Positions 24,696-32,302 of a DNA stretch of 33,068 bases are shown piece after piece. The stretch comes from Chloroflexota bacterium (GTDB lineage: Bacteria; Chloroflexota; Anaerolineae; Anaerolineales; Villigracilaceae): the NCBI GenBank assembly GCA_024224815.1, contig JAAENC010000674.1:1-33068 (forward strand), in the 5' to 3' direction. Numbering within the stretch: position 1 is the stretch's first letter; the number at the start of each line of letters is the position of its first letter. Below the pieces are notes generated by a model. It ran no database searches. It saw only the letters and a list, made by a program, of their open reading frames with translations, and was not told where the DNA came from. Both the position numbers and the translations under genes were made by a program.

Positions 24696-25697
24696 ATGAA
24701 GATCAAACTCAAATATTTATTTTTTCTCACGACAATACTGGCCTTCACTACAGCTTGCTCTCGTTCTGTTGATATCCCAACAGAAATACCACCAACTGAA
24801 ACGGCTATAATTCCTCCCACGCTTGAAGTTACCCTTCCCTCAACAAAAATACCCGCAACCCCAACTGAAATCCCGCCAACGCAAGACCCAGACTGCACCA
24901 ACGAAGCCCTTTTTATTGCTGATGTAACCATTCCTGACGATACGGTTCTGTCAGCAGGCGAGGCTTTTGTGAAAACGTGGCGCATTCAAAATGCAGGAAC
25001 ATGCACTTGGAACAAAAGCTATAAACTTGTTTTTAGCAGTGGAGAACAAATGAATAGCGCGCTAACTGTGTCTCTGAGCGAAACACCTCCTGACGAAAAC
25101 TTGGACATCTCCGTAGACTTGGTCGCGCCAAGCAATAATGGCAGTTTTACAGGAATTTATCAACTTCAAAATGCACAAGGCGAAGTTTTTAATATTGGCG
25201 CATTGGATAATATCTGGCTAAAAATCGTTGTAGGAGATGGTGCTGTTTCCCCCACAGCAACAGCAGGAGGTCCTACCGCCGTGCCTGGCGTTTGTAACCC
25301 CGATCGAAATGCAGCCTATGAAAGCGAAATTTTAACTTTGATAAACAATGCACGCGCTAATAATGGTTTATCTGCTTTAAGCTTAAATTCTCAACTCCAA
25401 GCAGCAGCAGATGCACACAGCAAAGATATGGCTTGTAATAGTTTGCTCAGCCACACAGGCTCAGATGGCTCTTCTGTCTCATCCAGAGTGGCTGCACAAG
25501 GCTATGCGGCTTCCTATTCAGTAGAGAATATTTACGCAGGTGGCACTGCTCAAGATGCTTTTACATGGTGGATGAACGACCAGCTCCATAAAGATGCTAT
25601 TCTTGACACACGCGTTAGCGAAATCGGAATTGGCTACGCTTATTTAGGCACTAGCACTTATGGCGGCTATTTTGCGGTCGACTTTGCTGGTCCGTAA
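24696..25697 (+). CDS. Lipoprotein with NBR1-type Ig domain and CAP domain
   Basis: A 333-aa lipoprotein. The signal peptide ends in TTAC with Cys21, followed by a Thr/Pro linker. Residues about 70-180 form an Ig-like domain of the NBR1 central-domain type (SAGEAFVKTWRIQNAGTCTW, VAPSNNGSFTGIYQL), known in bacterial surface proteins. A CAP/SCP-PR1 domain follows at about 200-333, with a complete tetrad: His241 (HSKDMA), His253 (SHTGSDGSS), Glu277 (SVENIY) and His298 (QLHKDAIL). Bacterial CAP proteins are secreted, and some bind lipids or metal. A related but degenerate CAP domain is in the LysM protein at 10214-11389. The gene is divergent from the sigma operon and convergent with the DUF6159-like gene. 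Confidence 0.9.
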   Translation: MKIKLKYLFFLTTILAFTTACSRSVDIPTEIPPTETAIIPPTLEVTLPSTKIPATPTEIPPTQDPDCTNEALFIADVTIPDDTVLSAGEAFVKTWRIQNAGTCTWNKSYKLVFSSGEQMNSALTVSLSETPPDENLDISVDLVAPSNNGSFTGIYQLQNAQGEVFNIGALDNIWLKIVVGDGAVSPTATAGGPTAVPGVCNPDRNAAYESEILTLINNARANNGLSALSLNSQLQAAADAHSKDMACNSLLSHTGSDGSSVSSRVAAQGYAASYSVENIYAGGTAQDAFTWWMNDQLHKDAILDTRVSEIGIGYAYLGTSTYGGYFAVDFAGP

Positions 25698-25728
25698 ATG
25701 GGTCACCTAATAAAACTTGTGAAATGAG

Positions 25729-25824
25729 AAGTGACTGTCACCCTCGAAAGCATCTTTAGTCTACAAATCTTCAGGAAAAGAGATCAAGATAATTCTTTCA
25801 TAATCCTATAGGTGACAGTCACTT
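25729..25824. mobile_element. 96-bp MITE-like element, copy 2
   Basis: The left end AAGTGACTGTCACCC (25729-25743) and right end AGGTGACAGTCACTT (25810-25824) are inverted repeats at 14 of 15 bases. Length is 96 bp, as in the copy at 22063-22158. Cores share only parts (such as AAAGAGAT, and CGAAA next to the left end), so the copies are old or belong to subfamilies. It lies between two convergent genes. Confidence 0.72.
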
Positions 25825-25844
25825 TTGTACTTTCTCGATGAGAA

Positions 25845-26738
25845 TTAGATATTCTCAAGTACTGCCGCAAGTGGAGCTGGCGCAGTGACTGGTTGGTCGA
25901 AAACTTCGTTCTTTTCCATATCTCGTGCCCAGAGATAGAGACAGGTGTGATAGGCGGTAGATGTGTAGGTTCCGATGACTGTTGCGACCATGACGAAGAG
26001 GAAGAAGATGAGCAATCCGATGGTGATGCCAATGACCAAGCCGAGGGTCACGGTCGTTCCGCCGGCGAGATAGATGATCCCGTAGCCGAGTGCGCTACCA
26101 AAGACGGCTCCCATTAATCCAAGCAACAATCCGATCAATGTTGTTACCGTTTTTACGCCAACGGTGCTGATTCCGATCAGAAGAAGATTATCCTGCACGA
26201 TCTGTGATGCCCGTTTAATCCCATTTTTAAGATCAATATCTTCGATGACCATCGCGGGGAGAATAAGATAAGCGGCCTCCGTCCAGATAGCTCCAATCAG
26301 AGATGAAAGCATATTGCGCCCGCCTTTATTACCATTGCCCTTAACCATATTTTTGATCGTGTTAACGACCGTAGCGGCTGCTGCAAGCGTAGCAAGATCA
26401 AAGAAATCTCGTTTGACAATTGCCCAAGCTTTATCCATGCGCCCATCGCCTTCGGAGAGATAGCCATAGATCAGATAAACGGTCATCGCGGAGAAAATAT
26501 AGCTAACGATAAACTCACCGAAAACCAGCAAAACGCCAAAGAGAAAGATAATCCCTTGCCCGAAAAACCCACTGTTACTAAAAAGTACCGAAACCAAGAC
26601 CATTGGCACGATTCCAATAATCGAAACAATTGCACCCGCAAAAAGGGTATAGATGGAGGGTTTGATCAGGTCTTTATCGGCAACTGCCATTTGCCAAGCT
26701 TGTTTGAGAAATTGCCAGCCACGAGAGAAGGATTGCAT
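25845..26738 (-). CDS. DUF6159-like integral membrane protein
   Basis: A 297-aa protein with about six membrane helices. The N-terminus SFSRGWQFLKQAWQMAVADK is typical of the DUF6159 family: an amphipathic region, then paired hydrophobic helices at about 30-55 and 62-90. Further helices are at about 120-140, 155-170, 200-225 and 230-258. The loop PAMVIEDIDLKNGIKRASQI is a family-like cytoplasmic segment. Function is unknown in the family. It is a single gene with AAGGAG before the ATG, convergent with the NBR1-CAP gene and separated from it by a MITE-like repeat. Confidence 0.75.
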   Translation of the reverse strand: MQSFSRGWQFLKQAWQMAVADKDLIKPSIYTLFAGAIVSIIGIVPMVLVSVLFSNSGFFGQGIIFLFGVLLVFGEFIVSYIFSAMTVYLIYGYLSEGDGRMDKAWAIVKRDFFDLATLAAAATVVNTIKNMVKGNGNKGGRNMLSSLIGAIWTEAAYLILPAMVIEDIDLKNGIKRASQIVQDNLLLIGISTVGVKTVTTLIGLLLGLMGAVFGSALGYGIIYLAGGTTVTLGLVIGITIGLLIFFLFVMVATVIGTYTSTAYHTCLYLWARDMEKNEVFDQPVTAPAPLAAVLENI

Positions 26739-26823
26739 GGGAAAGCTCCTTTTTTATCCACAGTTTACGCAGATTTTACAGATTTCTTTTCAAGGATTAT
26801 AGCAAACATCCTATATGGCTCTA

Positions 26824-26832
26824 TGCTATAAT
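26824..26832 (+). promoter_or_regulatory. Extended -10 promoter of the NMP-kinase-like gene
   Basis: TGCTATAAT at 26824-26832 is a perfect extended -10 element. No good -35 box is present 16-18 bp upstream, as is common for this promoter class. Transcription would start near 26839, about 43 nt before the ATG. Confidence 0.6.
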
Positions 26833-26881
26833 TTTTTTCATCCAAATACGCCCTATACCTACAATTCAAAAGGAAAATAGT

Positions 26882-28297
26882 ATGGATTCTAAATTTCCGC
26901 ATCACAAAAGCAAAGAAAATATAGATATTTTTTTTGAAGCAATTATCCAAGAGACACTGAAACCCGTAGTTGAGATAGAAGATACTGAAAACGCGCATCC
27001 TGAAGAACTGAACACTTTATTAGCACGACTAGGCGAAAAGGGCATAGAAGATGCCATTGCCTTGGTTGCAGAGGTCTGTAAAGAAAGAAATATCAACACT
27101 TTCAATCTTCAAACATGGATCGGCCCGCAAGGGGTAGGAAAAGGCGCTATCGCAGATACCATGCGGTGGGTTCAGAAAATAATCAATGGCAAAGGGGATG
27201 AGCTTTATGAGATTTTTTCAAAAAAATATGATATTGATGAAAATAAAATCATTAAAATAAAAGAAAAAGCTTCAATCGTGCCGGGGACTTTGGATGAAAC
27301 GCTAAAGAAAGTCTTTGATATTGTCGCAAACCCAAAGGCTGACACAATCTACACAGGCACAGGCGGCATCTTTTATCCGCAAGGAAAAGCAATCCCAGAC
27401 AAAAGATATGTCCCCTATATTCCACAACAGGCAGTGACTGTAGCCATTCTCAGAGAGGGATTTTTGGTAGACGAAAAATGGACCAGCTTTCTAGTAACGC
27501 TCGAAATAGCGCGGTCTTTATTATATGGAAAGAACGCAATCGAGCTTGATGTTTTCCCCAGAACCATGAGTCAGGCAGAATATATCAACAAGCGTTTGGC
27601 GACAGATTTAAAAGATAAAGGGATTACCCTAATCCACAAACTCATTCATATCGAGCCGATTGACAGCACAACGGCAGAGCTGATTTCCAAAGACCGAAAA
27701 GGAGCCCTTGATATTTATCTAAAACTGGGAAAAATATTCATAGAGCTATCAGAAAGACCTGAAATGCACGGATACAAAGAAGAAGATTTCAACCTACTAA
27801 AAGCTCTGGGTATTGAAGATAAAAACTACGACAAAGAAAAACCAAGATTGATGATAGAAGGCAGCGAAAGAATGAGAAAAACCGCTGTCAGGATCAAATC
27901 TACAATTAGAGAGTTGACAGGAGAAAATACCGAAGAAAACCTGAAACGCATCGGGCTTGGCTTATCCGCTTCAGCCGGCACAACGCTGTATAGAGTGGCC
28001 AATAGGCTCTCTACGCAAGGCAGAAAAGACGACGCTTCTTTATCCAAATTATTCCGCAGGCTTTCAGCCTATTATTCAGACACCGCCCCCGTCGCCATCA
28101 AAAATGGCGCAAATATCATCTACGCTGGCGCCTCCGACCCCAATTCACAACCTGCCACAAACTACCTTGATGCGGTTGAAGGAACGCTCAAATCCCTATC
28201 AACTATGGTCAATGCCAATTACAATTTCGAGAACAACACCTATAAGAATTTACTGGATTTGACCAAAGAGATTTATCTCATCCGAGTATCCAAATAG
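26882..28297 (+). CDS. Large divergent adenylate-kinase-like protein
   Basis: A 471-aa soluble protein that I could not place in a named family. Residues 81-88 are GPQGVGKG (Lys87), the P-loop form of adenylate kinases. TGTGG at 158-162, GFLVDEKWTSFLVT at 193-206 and LDVFPRTMSQAEYINKRL at 222-239 match, in order, the AK segments around the NMP site, the (G)xLVPD motif and GFPRTxxQAexL. A helix-rich N-terminal extension (1-75) comes before the kinase part. After it, a long mostly helical region (about 260-471) replaces the usual short LID and C-terminus. The phosphate-binding loop and the FPR arginine are intact, so nucleotide binding is likely; the substrate is unknown. AAAAGGA precedes the ATG. 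It is a single gene between a promoter and a terminator. Confidence 0.75.
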   Translation: MDSKFPHHKSKENIDIFFEAIIQETLKPVVEIEDTENAHPEELNTLLARLGEKGIEDAIALVAEVCKERNINTFNLQTWIGPQGVGKGAIADTMRWVQKIINGKGDELYEIFSKKYDIDENKIIKIKEKASIVPGTLDETLKKVFDIVANPKADTIYTGTGGIFYPQGKAIPDKRYVPYIPQQAVTVAILREGFLVDEKWTSFLVTLEIARSLLYGKNAIELDVFPRTMSQAEYINKRLATDLKDKGITLIHKLIHIEPIDSTTAELISKDRKGALDIYLKLGKIFIELSERPEMHGYKEEDFNLLKALGIEDKNYDKEKPRLMIEGSERMRKTAVRIKSTIRELTGENTEENLKRIGLGLSASAGTTLYRVANRLSTQGRKDDASLSKLFRRLSAYYSDTAPVAIKNGANIIYAGASDPNSQPATNYLDAVEGTLKSLSTMVNANYNFENNTYKNLLDLTKEIYLIRVSK

Positions 28298-28359
28298 TTT
28301 TTTTAGGATGAAAAGCCCCGCAACGCCCGCGATTTGAACTTGATTGCCCCCAAATAACC

Positions 28360-28386
28360 AAAAGCCCACAACTGTGGGCTTTTTTC
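28360..28386 (+). terminator. Terminator of the NMP-kinase-like gene
   Basis: AAAAGCCCACA (28360-28370) and TGTGGGCTTTT (28373-28383) form a near-perfect hairpin followed by TTTC. It also sits directly after the convergent transposase gene, but the minus side has only the T residues of the stem. Confidence 0.8.
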
Positions 28387-28390
28387 TTGC

Positions 28391-28987
28391 CTATTTACAG
28401 GCTGAATATTCATCATCATACTCCCAATTAGCTGGGTTCGCTTCGATATACAGATGAATTTTACGCCACTCATCTTCACTGCGAATGACACGGTCATAAA
28501 ATCCGCGTTGCCAGATGCGGTTGGGGGAGAATTCGTCAGATTTGTGGATGCGCTTGGTAACGCACGATTTAAATTGCCCGATTAATGCTCCTAGAGATTT
28601 TGGGCTAGGGCCTTTGCTGTGTAAGGGCGACCCTTTGTGCTTTTTACCTAAATTTATATTGGCTATAAAACTTTCATCTTCAGATACAGTTTCCAAATTA
28701 TCCAAACGGGTCGCCCCTACATCTTGAAGGATAACGATTCCGTGAAAATGATTGGGCATCACGACAGATGCGCCTAATGCTATAAACTTAAATTGGCTTG
28801 CTAATCGCTCCCATTCCCAATGAACTATTGTTCCCAACTCATTTAATTCCATTTCCCCATTAACTACCTCCCCAAACAAACACGCTCGCCGATGCGTTAC
28901 AGCCGTGACAAAATATGCTCCCGGCTGGGAATAACCATATCCCTTCAAACGTAAAGAGTTTCGTCGTTTGTGTTTCTCGTTTGCCAT
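28391..28987 (-). CDS. REP-associated tyrosine transposase (Y1/HUH superfamily)
   Basis: A 198-aa single-strand DNA transposase related to IS200 TnpA. RRNSLRLKGYGYSQPGAYFV at residues 9-28 is the typical N-terminus of this group. The HUH motif is VVMPNHFHGIVIL with His80 and His82, and the catalytic tyrosine is probably Tyr164 in GFYDRVIRSEDEW. GALIGQFKS at 133-141 is also typical. All catalytic residues are present, so it may be active. These proteins usually occur alone and process REP palindromes. Residues about 88-126 are an unusual insertion flanked in DNA by an inverted repeat. It is the last of four minus-strand genes with small gaps and lies 20 bp after a membrane-protein gene. Confidence 0.9.
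   Translation of the reverse strand: MANEKHKRRNSLRLKGYGYSQPGAYFVTAVTHRRACLFGEVVNGEMELNELGTIVHWEWERLASQFKFIALGASVVMPNHFHGIVILQDVGATRLDNLETVSEDESFIANINLGKKHKGSPLHSKGPSPKSLGALIGQFKSCVTKRIHKSDEFSPNRIWQRGFYDRVIRSEDEWRKIHLYIEANPANWEYDDEYSACK
28625..28716. repeat. Inverted repeat inside the transposase gene
   Basis: GGGCGACCC at 28625-28633 and GGGTCGCCC at 28708-28716 are perfect 9-bp inverted copies, with partial matching beyond (TA.GGGCGACCC.TTT). They flank 74 bp that encode part of a non-conserved segment of the transposase. Confidence 0.65.
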
Positions 28988-29007
28988 CCTTTACGCTGCC
29001 TACACCA

Positions 29008-29730
29008 CTACCTATTAGTTTGGTTTGTAGGCAATGGGATTTTTTTCACATCTCTAGCAGGTAAAACAATATACATAATACCTGTCAGAAAAGCTACCCA
29101 AAACAAACTTGCCTGAATAAAAAAGAAACGCCCAACTTCTGGAGAATAAGCCTGAAAAACAAGATCGAACTCTTCAACCGGCAAGAAAAAGATAACCATA
29201 ATAAAAACCGCTCCTATGCTAATAATCATAAATAACAAAACCTTCAATATTGAAATTAAAATTTTGATTATTATATTTTGAACTGGTGCATCTTTATTTT
29301 TTGCTTTTGTTCTATCTCTAAAATATGCGTACTGTCCCCCAAAGTTCAGAAAAACTGTAATGACTCCTGACCATGACAGTAACGATAATGAAATCGGAGA
29401 AAAATCATTTGGTATGTTTTCCCCTAAAACTGCAAGCACTAATACAACTATGGTAGCAATCAACAATGCAAAAAAATCCGTACCTTCATAAAGAGCAACA
29501 AAGATATAAGTTTTATAACGCCGAAAAACAAGATGTTTGGCATAAGTCAAAAAGCCATCAAAAATTAGCGTTGCTACTACAATAAGGAAGAAACCACTGG
29601 TCTTTTCTGTTAAAATCATATTGCCGATTTCAAATCCCAAACCACCTCCGAACATATAAGCAAGAATCCAAAAGAAAAAGAACCCTAACTTTATTCTCAG
29701 AACTTTCGTTTTTAAAACAGGCCTATACAT
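29008..29730 (-). CDS. Integral membrane protein, unknown
   Basis: A 240-aa protein with six likely membrane helices (about residues 14-36, 44-62, 77-102, 115-133, 150-180 and 203-222) and short charged loops such as RDRTKAKNKDAP. GGGGAG lies 5 nt before the ATG, a clear ribosome binding site. It has no motif I recognise. It sits 21 bp after priA and 20 bp before the transposase, on the same strand, so it may share the priA transcript. It is slightly more AT-rich than priA. Confidence 0.7.
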   Translation of the reverse strand: MYRPVLKTKVLRIKLGFFFFWILAYMFGGGLGFEIGNMILTEKTSGFFLIVVATLIFDGFLTYAKHLVFRRYKTYIFVALYEGTDFFALLIATIVVLVLAVLGENIPNDFSPISLSLLSWSGVITVFLNFGGQYAYFRDRTKAKNKDAPVQNIIIKILISILKVLLFMIISIGAVFIMVIFFLPVEEFDLVFQAYSPEVGRFFFIQASLFWVAFLTGIMYIVLPARDVKKIPLPTNQTNR

Positions 29731-29751
29731 AACACTCCCCAGAATAATGAA

Positions 29752-32268
29752 TCATAACAAACTAACCGGATTAACTTCCACTCGCCACCCCTTCGACAAG
29801 CTCAGGGCAAAGCCTCTCAACAAAGTCTCTGGCTCAGGGCCGCGCAAGATAATTTGCCAGCGATAGATGCCGTCCATTTTGGCGAAAAAGCAAGGAACGG
29901 GGCCAATGACAGTCGTCTCTTTTCGGTTTTCAGTAATCAGTAAGTTTTTGATCTTTGCGGCGAGCTTATTTGTCTCTTCTTCAGCTTTGATGGGGTCACG
30001 ATGGCGATATTCCAGACGTACTAAATTGGCAAAGGGCGGATATCCCAGCCGACGACGCTCTTCGAGTTCGTGAGTGTAAAAGTTTGCATAATCATGCTTA
30101 GATGCGTGTTGCACCACGTAGTGTTCCGGCTCAAAAGTTTGCAGCAGCACGCGTCCACCACGAGCGGATCGTCCTGCTCGTCCGGCAACTTGTGTGAGCG
30201 TCTGAAATACTCGTTCTGCGGCAAAAGGATCGGGGAGATTCAATCCTACATCTGCCAGTACAACGCCCACAAGCGTCACAAGGGGCAAATCTAGCCCTTT
30301 TGCGAGCATTTGCGTGCCAACCAGTACATCGGCACGGTGCGCTGTAAAATGGCTCAAAATCAGCTCGTGGGCATCTTTTGTGCGGGTGGTATCCCAATCC
30401 CAGCGTAGGACGCGGGCATCGGGGAAAAGGGCATTTACTTCATCTTCTACCTTTTCGCTGCCCAGCCCATAAGCACGGATTTTTGTACTCTTGCACTCAG
30501 GGCAAGTTTTCGGCATTTGGCGGGTGTAATTACAACGATGGCAGCGTAGTGACCCCCGCCCTGTGGTATGCAAAGTCAGGGGCGTTTCGCAACGCGGACA
30601 ATTTAGGCTATACCCACAATCACGACAAAAAACATAGGTGGCTGTGCCACGCCGATTGAGAAAGAGAATGGCCTGCTCACCACGCGCCAGCGTTTGGGAA
30701 AGAGCATCTTGCAGGGCACGGCTAAAAATGCCGCGATTGCCGGATTTTAACTCTGTGCGCATATCAATCACATCTACAGGAGGGAGTTTGCGCTGGCCGA
30801 TTCTTTCAGGGAGTTCGATTAGGCGAAAAGCGCCCTCACCCGTTCTTGCTTCGCGCGAACTTCCCTCTCCCGTTTCACGGGAGAGGGGGAGCGAGCGAAG
30901 CGATGCGGGGGTGAGGGCTGCTTGATAGCGATATTCGATAGGCGGGGTTGCCGACCCTAAAATACAGACCGCGCCATTGATTTCTGCATAGCTTTCTGCC
31001 GCTCGGACGGCGTCATAAAAAGGCAAATTTGTCTGATGATATGAACCATCGTGGAATTCATCCAAAACGATTAATTTTATATTTGGCAAAGGCGCAAAAA
31101 GCGCAGAGCGTGCGCCGATGATGACTTTTAACTGTCCCGCTCGTGCCCGCCGCCAGGTATCATAACGCTCGCCCGGCGAAAGCTTTGAGTGAATCAATCC
31201 CACCTGCCCGGGGAAACGGGCTAAAAATCGACGTACGGTTTGGGGCGTGAGCGCAATTTCTGGCACTAAAATTAATGCTTGCCCACCACCTTTGATCGCT
31301 TCTTGCGCAGCGCGGATATAAATTTCGGTTTTGCCGGAGCCGGTAATGCCATGCAAAAGAATTGGACGAATCAGCGAATCAGCGAAAGATTTGTGAACGA
31401 CATTCATTGCTTCTTCTTGCGCGTTTGTTAAATCCCATTCTTTAGTCTCTTCTTTCTCAATCTCTACTTTTTGAACGGGGTCGCGCCAAATTTCTGTTTC
31501 TCGCAAAACGATCAGATCTTTTTTAGCCAAAATTTGCAGATCAGCGATATTGCAATGGCTCTCTGCATAAACCCAAGAAACTGCCACAGCTTCTTTTTCC
31601 TGCATCAGGAATTGCAAAGCAGCTGCGCGACGGGTTTGAGTTGCTTCTGTTGTACCTAAAGAGAGCATAGCTTCTGTTGCAATATCTGGCGGAACAGCCA
31701 ATTGCGCAGTGCGGATAAATTTCGGGCGCACCTTCGGAGCCAGCAAAACAGATTTGCTTGCTAAAATGCCGCGTTTTACCAAATTCTGTGCTGAGGGTTT
31801 CCAATCTATATGCTTGAAATGACGGTCGATTTGTCTACCGCGCAAAGCACCGCGTTTTTGAAGCAAAGCCAAAATCCGCTTTTGCGCCTGGCTCAAATCT
31901 TCAACTGAATACTGCTCTTTGATTACTGAATACTGAAGATCTGCCTGCTGACTTAATCCGCTCGGCAACATCATCCCCATCATCGCCGCGATGGGGTTTA
32001 ACGTCTGCTCGGCCATTTTCTCTGCAAGAGTAATTTGCGCAGAAGTCAGCACTGGGAGTGCGTCAAGCAAATCAATAACAGATTTTGTATCTTCCACAGC
32101 AGGAGTTTCGACAAAACGAAAAACTACCCCCTGCACAACTTGATGCCCAAAAGGAATAGTCACCAAATGACCAACGCCAACTTTCCCTTCCAAATTATCG
32201 GGGAGATGGTAATCAAAAACCCCACTCACAGCGGGGACGTTTACGGAGATTTGGACAAAAGTAGGCAT
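29752..32268 (-). CDS. priA: Primosomal protein N' (replication restart helicase PriA)
   Basis: An 838-aa superfamily 2 helicase that reloads the replicative helicase at stalled forks. The N-terminal DNA-binding domain (1-105) starts VQISVNVPAVSGVFDYHLP. Walker A is GITGSGKT (Lys313). The Walker B/DEAH box reads LDEFHDGSYHQ at 402-412; PriA normally has DEEH. Eight cysteines in four CxxC pairs (CRDC, CPRC, CHRC, CPEC) bind two zinc ions. GTQMLAKGLD and QVAGRAGRS are helicase motifs V and VI. The protein holds repeat-derived segments: QYSVIKEQYSV at 112-122, LTPASLRSLPLSRETGEGSS... at about 452-480, and FALSLSKG near the C-terminus. The frame stays open, so it is probably functional. No clear ribosome binding site precedes the ATG. 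Confidence 0.95.
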   Translation of the reverse strand: MPTFVQISVNVPAVSGVFDYHLPDNLEGKVGVGHLVTIPFGHQVVQGVVFRFVETPAVEDTKSVIDLLDALPVLTSAQITLAEKMAEQTLNPIAAMMGMMLPSGLSQQADLQYSVIKEQYSVEDLSQAQKRILALLQKRGALRGRQIDRHFKHIDWKPSAQNLVKRGILASKSVLLAPKVRPKFIRTAQLAVPPDIATEAMLSLGTTEATQTRRAAALQFLMQEKEAVAVSWVYAESHCNIADLQILAKKDLIVLRETEIWRDPVQKVEIEKEETKEWDLTNAQEEAMNVVHKSFADSLIRPILLHGITGSGKTEIYIRAAQEAIKGGGQALILVPEIALTPQTVRRFLARFPGQVGLIHSKLSPGERYDTWRRARAGQLKVIIGARSALFAPLPNIKLIVLDEFHDGSYHQTNLPFYDAVRAAESYAEINGAVCILGSATPPIEYRYQAALTPASLRSLPLSRETGEGSSREARTGEGAFRLIELPERIGQRKLPPVDVIDMRTELKSGNRGIFSRALQDALSQTLARGEQAILFLNRRGTATYVFCRDCGYSLNCPRCETPLTLHTTGRGSLRCHRCNYTRQMPKTCPECKSTKIRAYGLGSEKVEDEVNALFPDARVLRWDWDTTRTKDAHELILSHFTAHRADVLVGTQMLAKGLDLPLVTLVGVVLADVGLNLPDPFAAERVFQTLTQVAGRAGRSARGGRVLLQTFEPEHYVVQHASKHDYANFYTHELEERRRLGYPPFANLVRLEYRHRDPIKAEEETNKLAAKIKNLLITENRKETTVIGPVPCFFAKMDGIYRWQIILRGPEPETLLRGFALSLSKGWRVEVNPVSLL
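29788..29809. repeat. CTTCGACAAGCTCAGG-type dispersed repeat in the priA 3' end
   Basis: This 22-bp sequence matches a short repeat I know as common in many bacterial genomes (CCTTCGACAAGCTCAGGGCA). In priA it is read in frame as ALSLSKG, between the conserved LLR and WRVEVNPVSLL. Confidence 0.6.
30832..30918. repeat. 87-bp REP-like palindromic element inside priA
   Basis: Three nested perfect inverted repeats share one centre: GCCCTCACCC (30832-30841 with 30909-30918), GCTTCGC (30848-30854 with 30895-30901) and CCCTCTCCCGT (30863-30873 with 30877-30887). The 87 bp equal 29 codons, so the priA frame is kept. The same CCCTCACCC...CCCTCTCCCG pattern is a known kind of dispersed repeat in other bacteria. 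Confidence 0.85.
31904..31935. repeat. Paired ACTGAATACTG repeat inside priA
   Basis: Two exact 11-bp copies (31904-31914 and 31925-31935) encode the two QYSV segments at residues 112-122, just after the conserved PriA N-terminal domain. The same 11-mer is at the trpB start (9588-9598). Confidence 0.65.
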
Positions 32269-32302
32269 AGAAAATTAATTCTTGTTTTTAACCATGATAT
32301 TT

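Noticed and set aside
29867-30925. Several plus-strand ORFs of 60-95 codons within priA
   Set aside because: All are shadows of the priA frame, and one of them is made of the REP-like palindrome.
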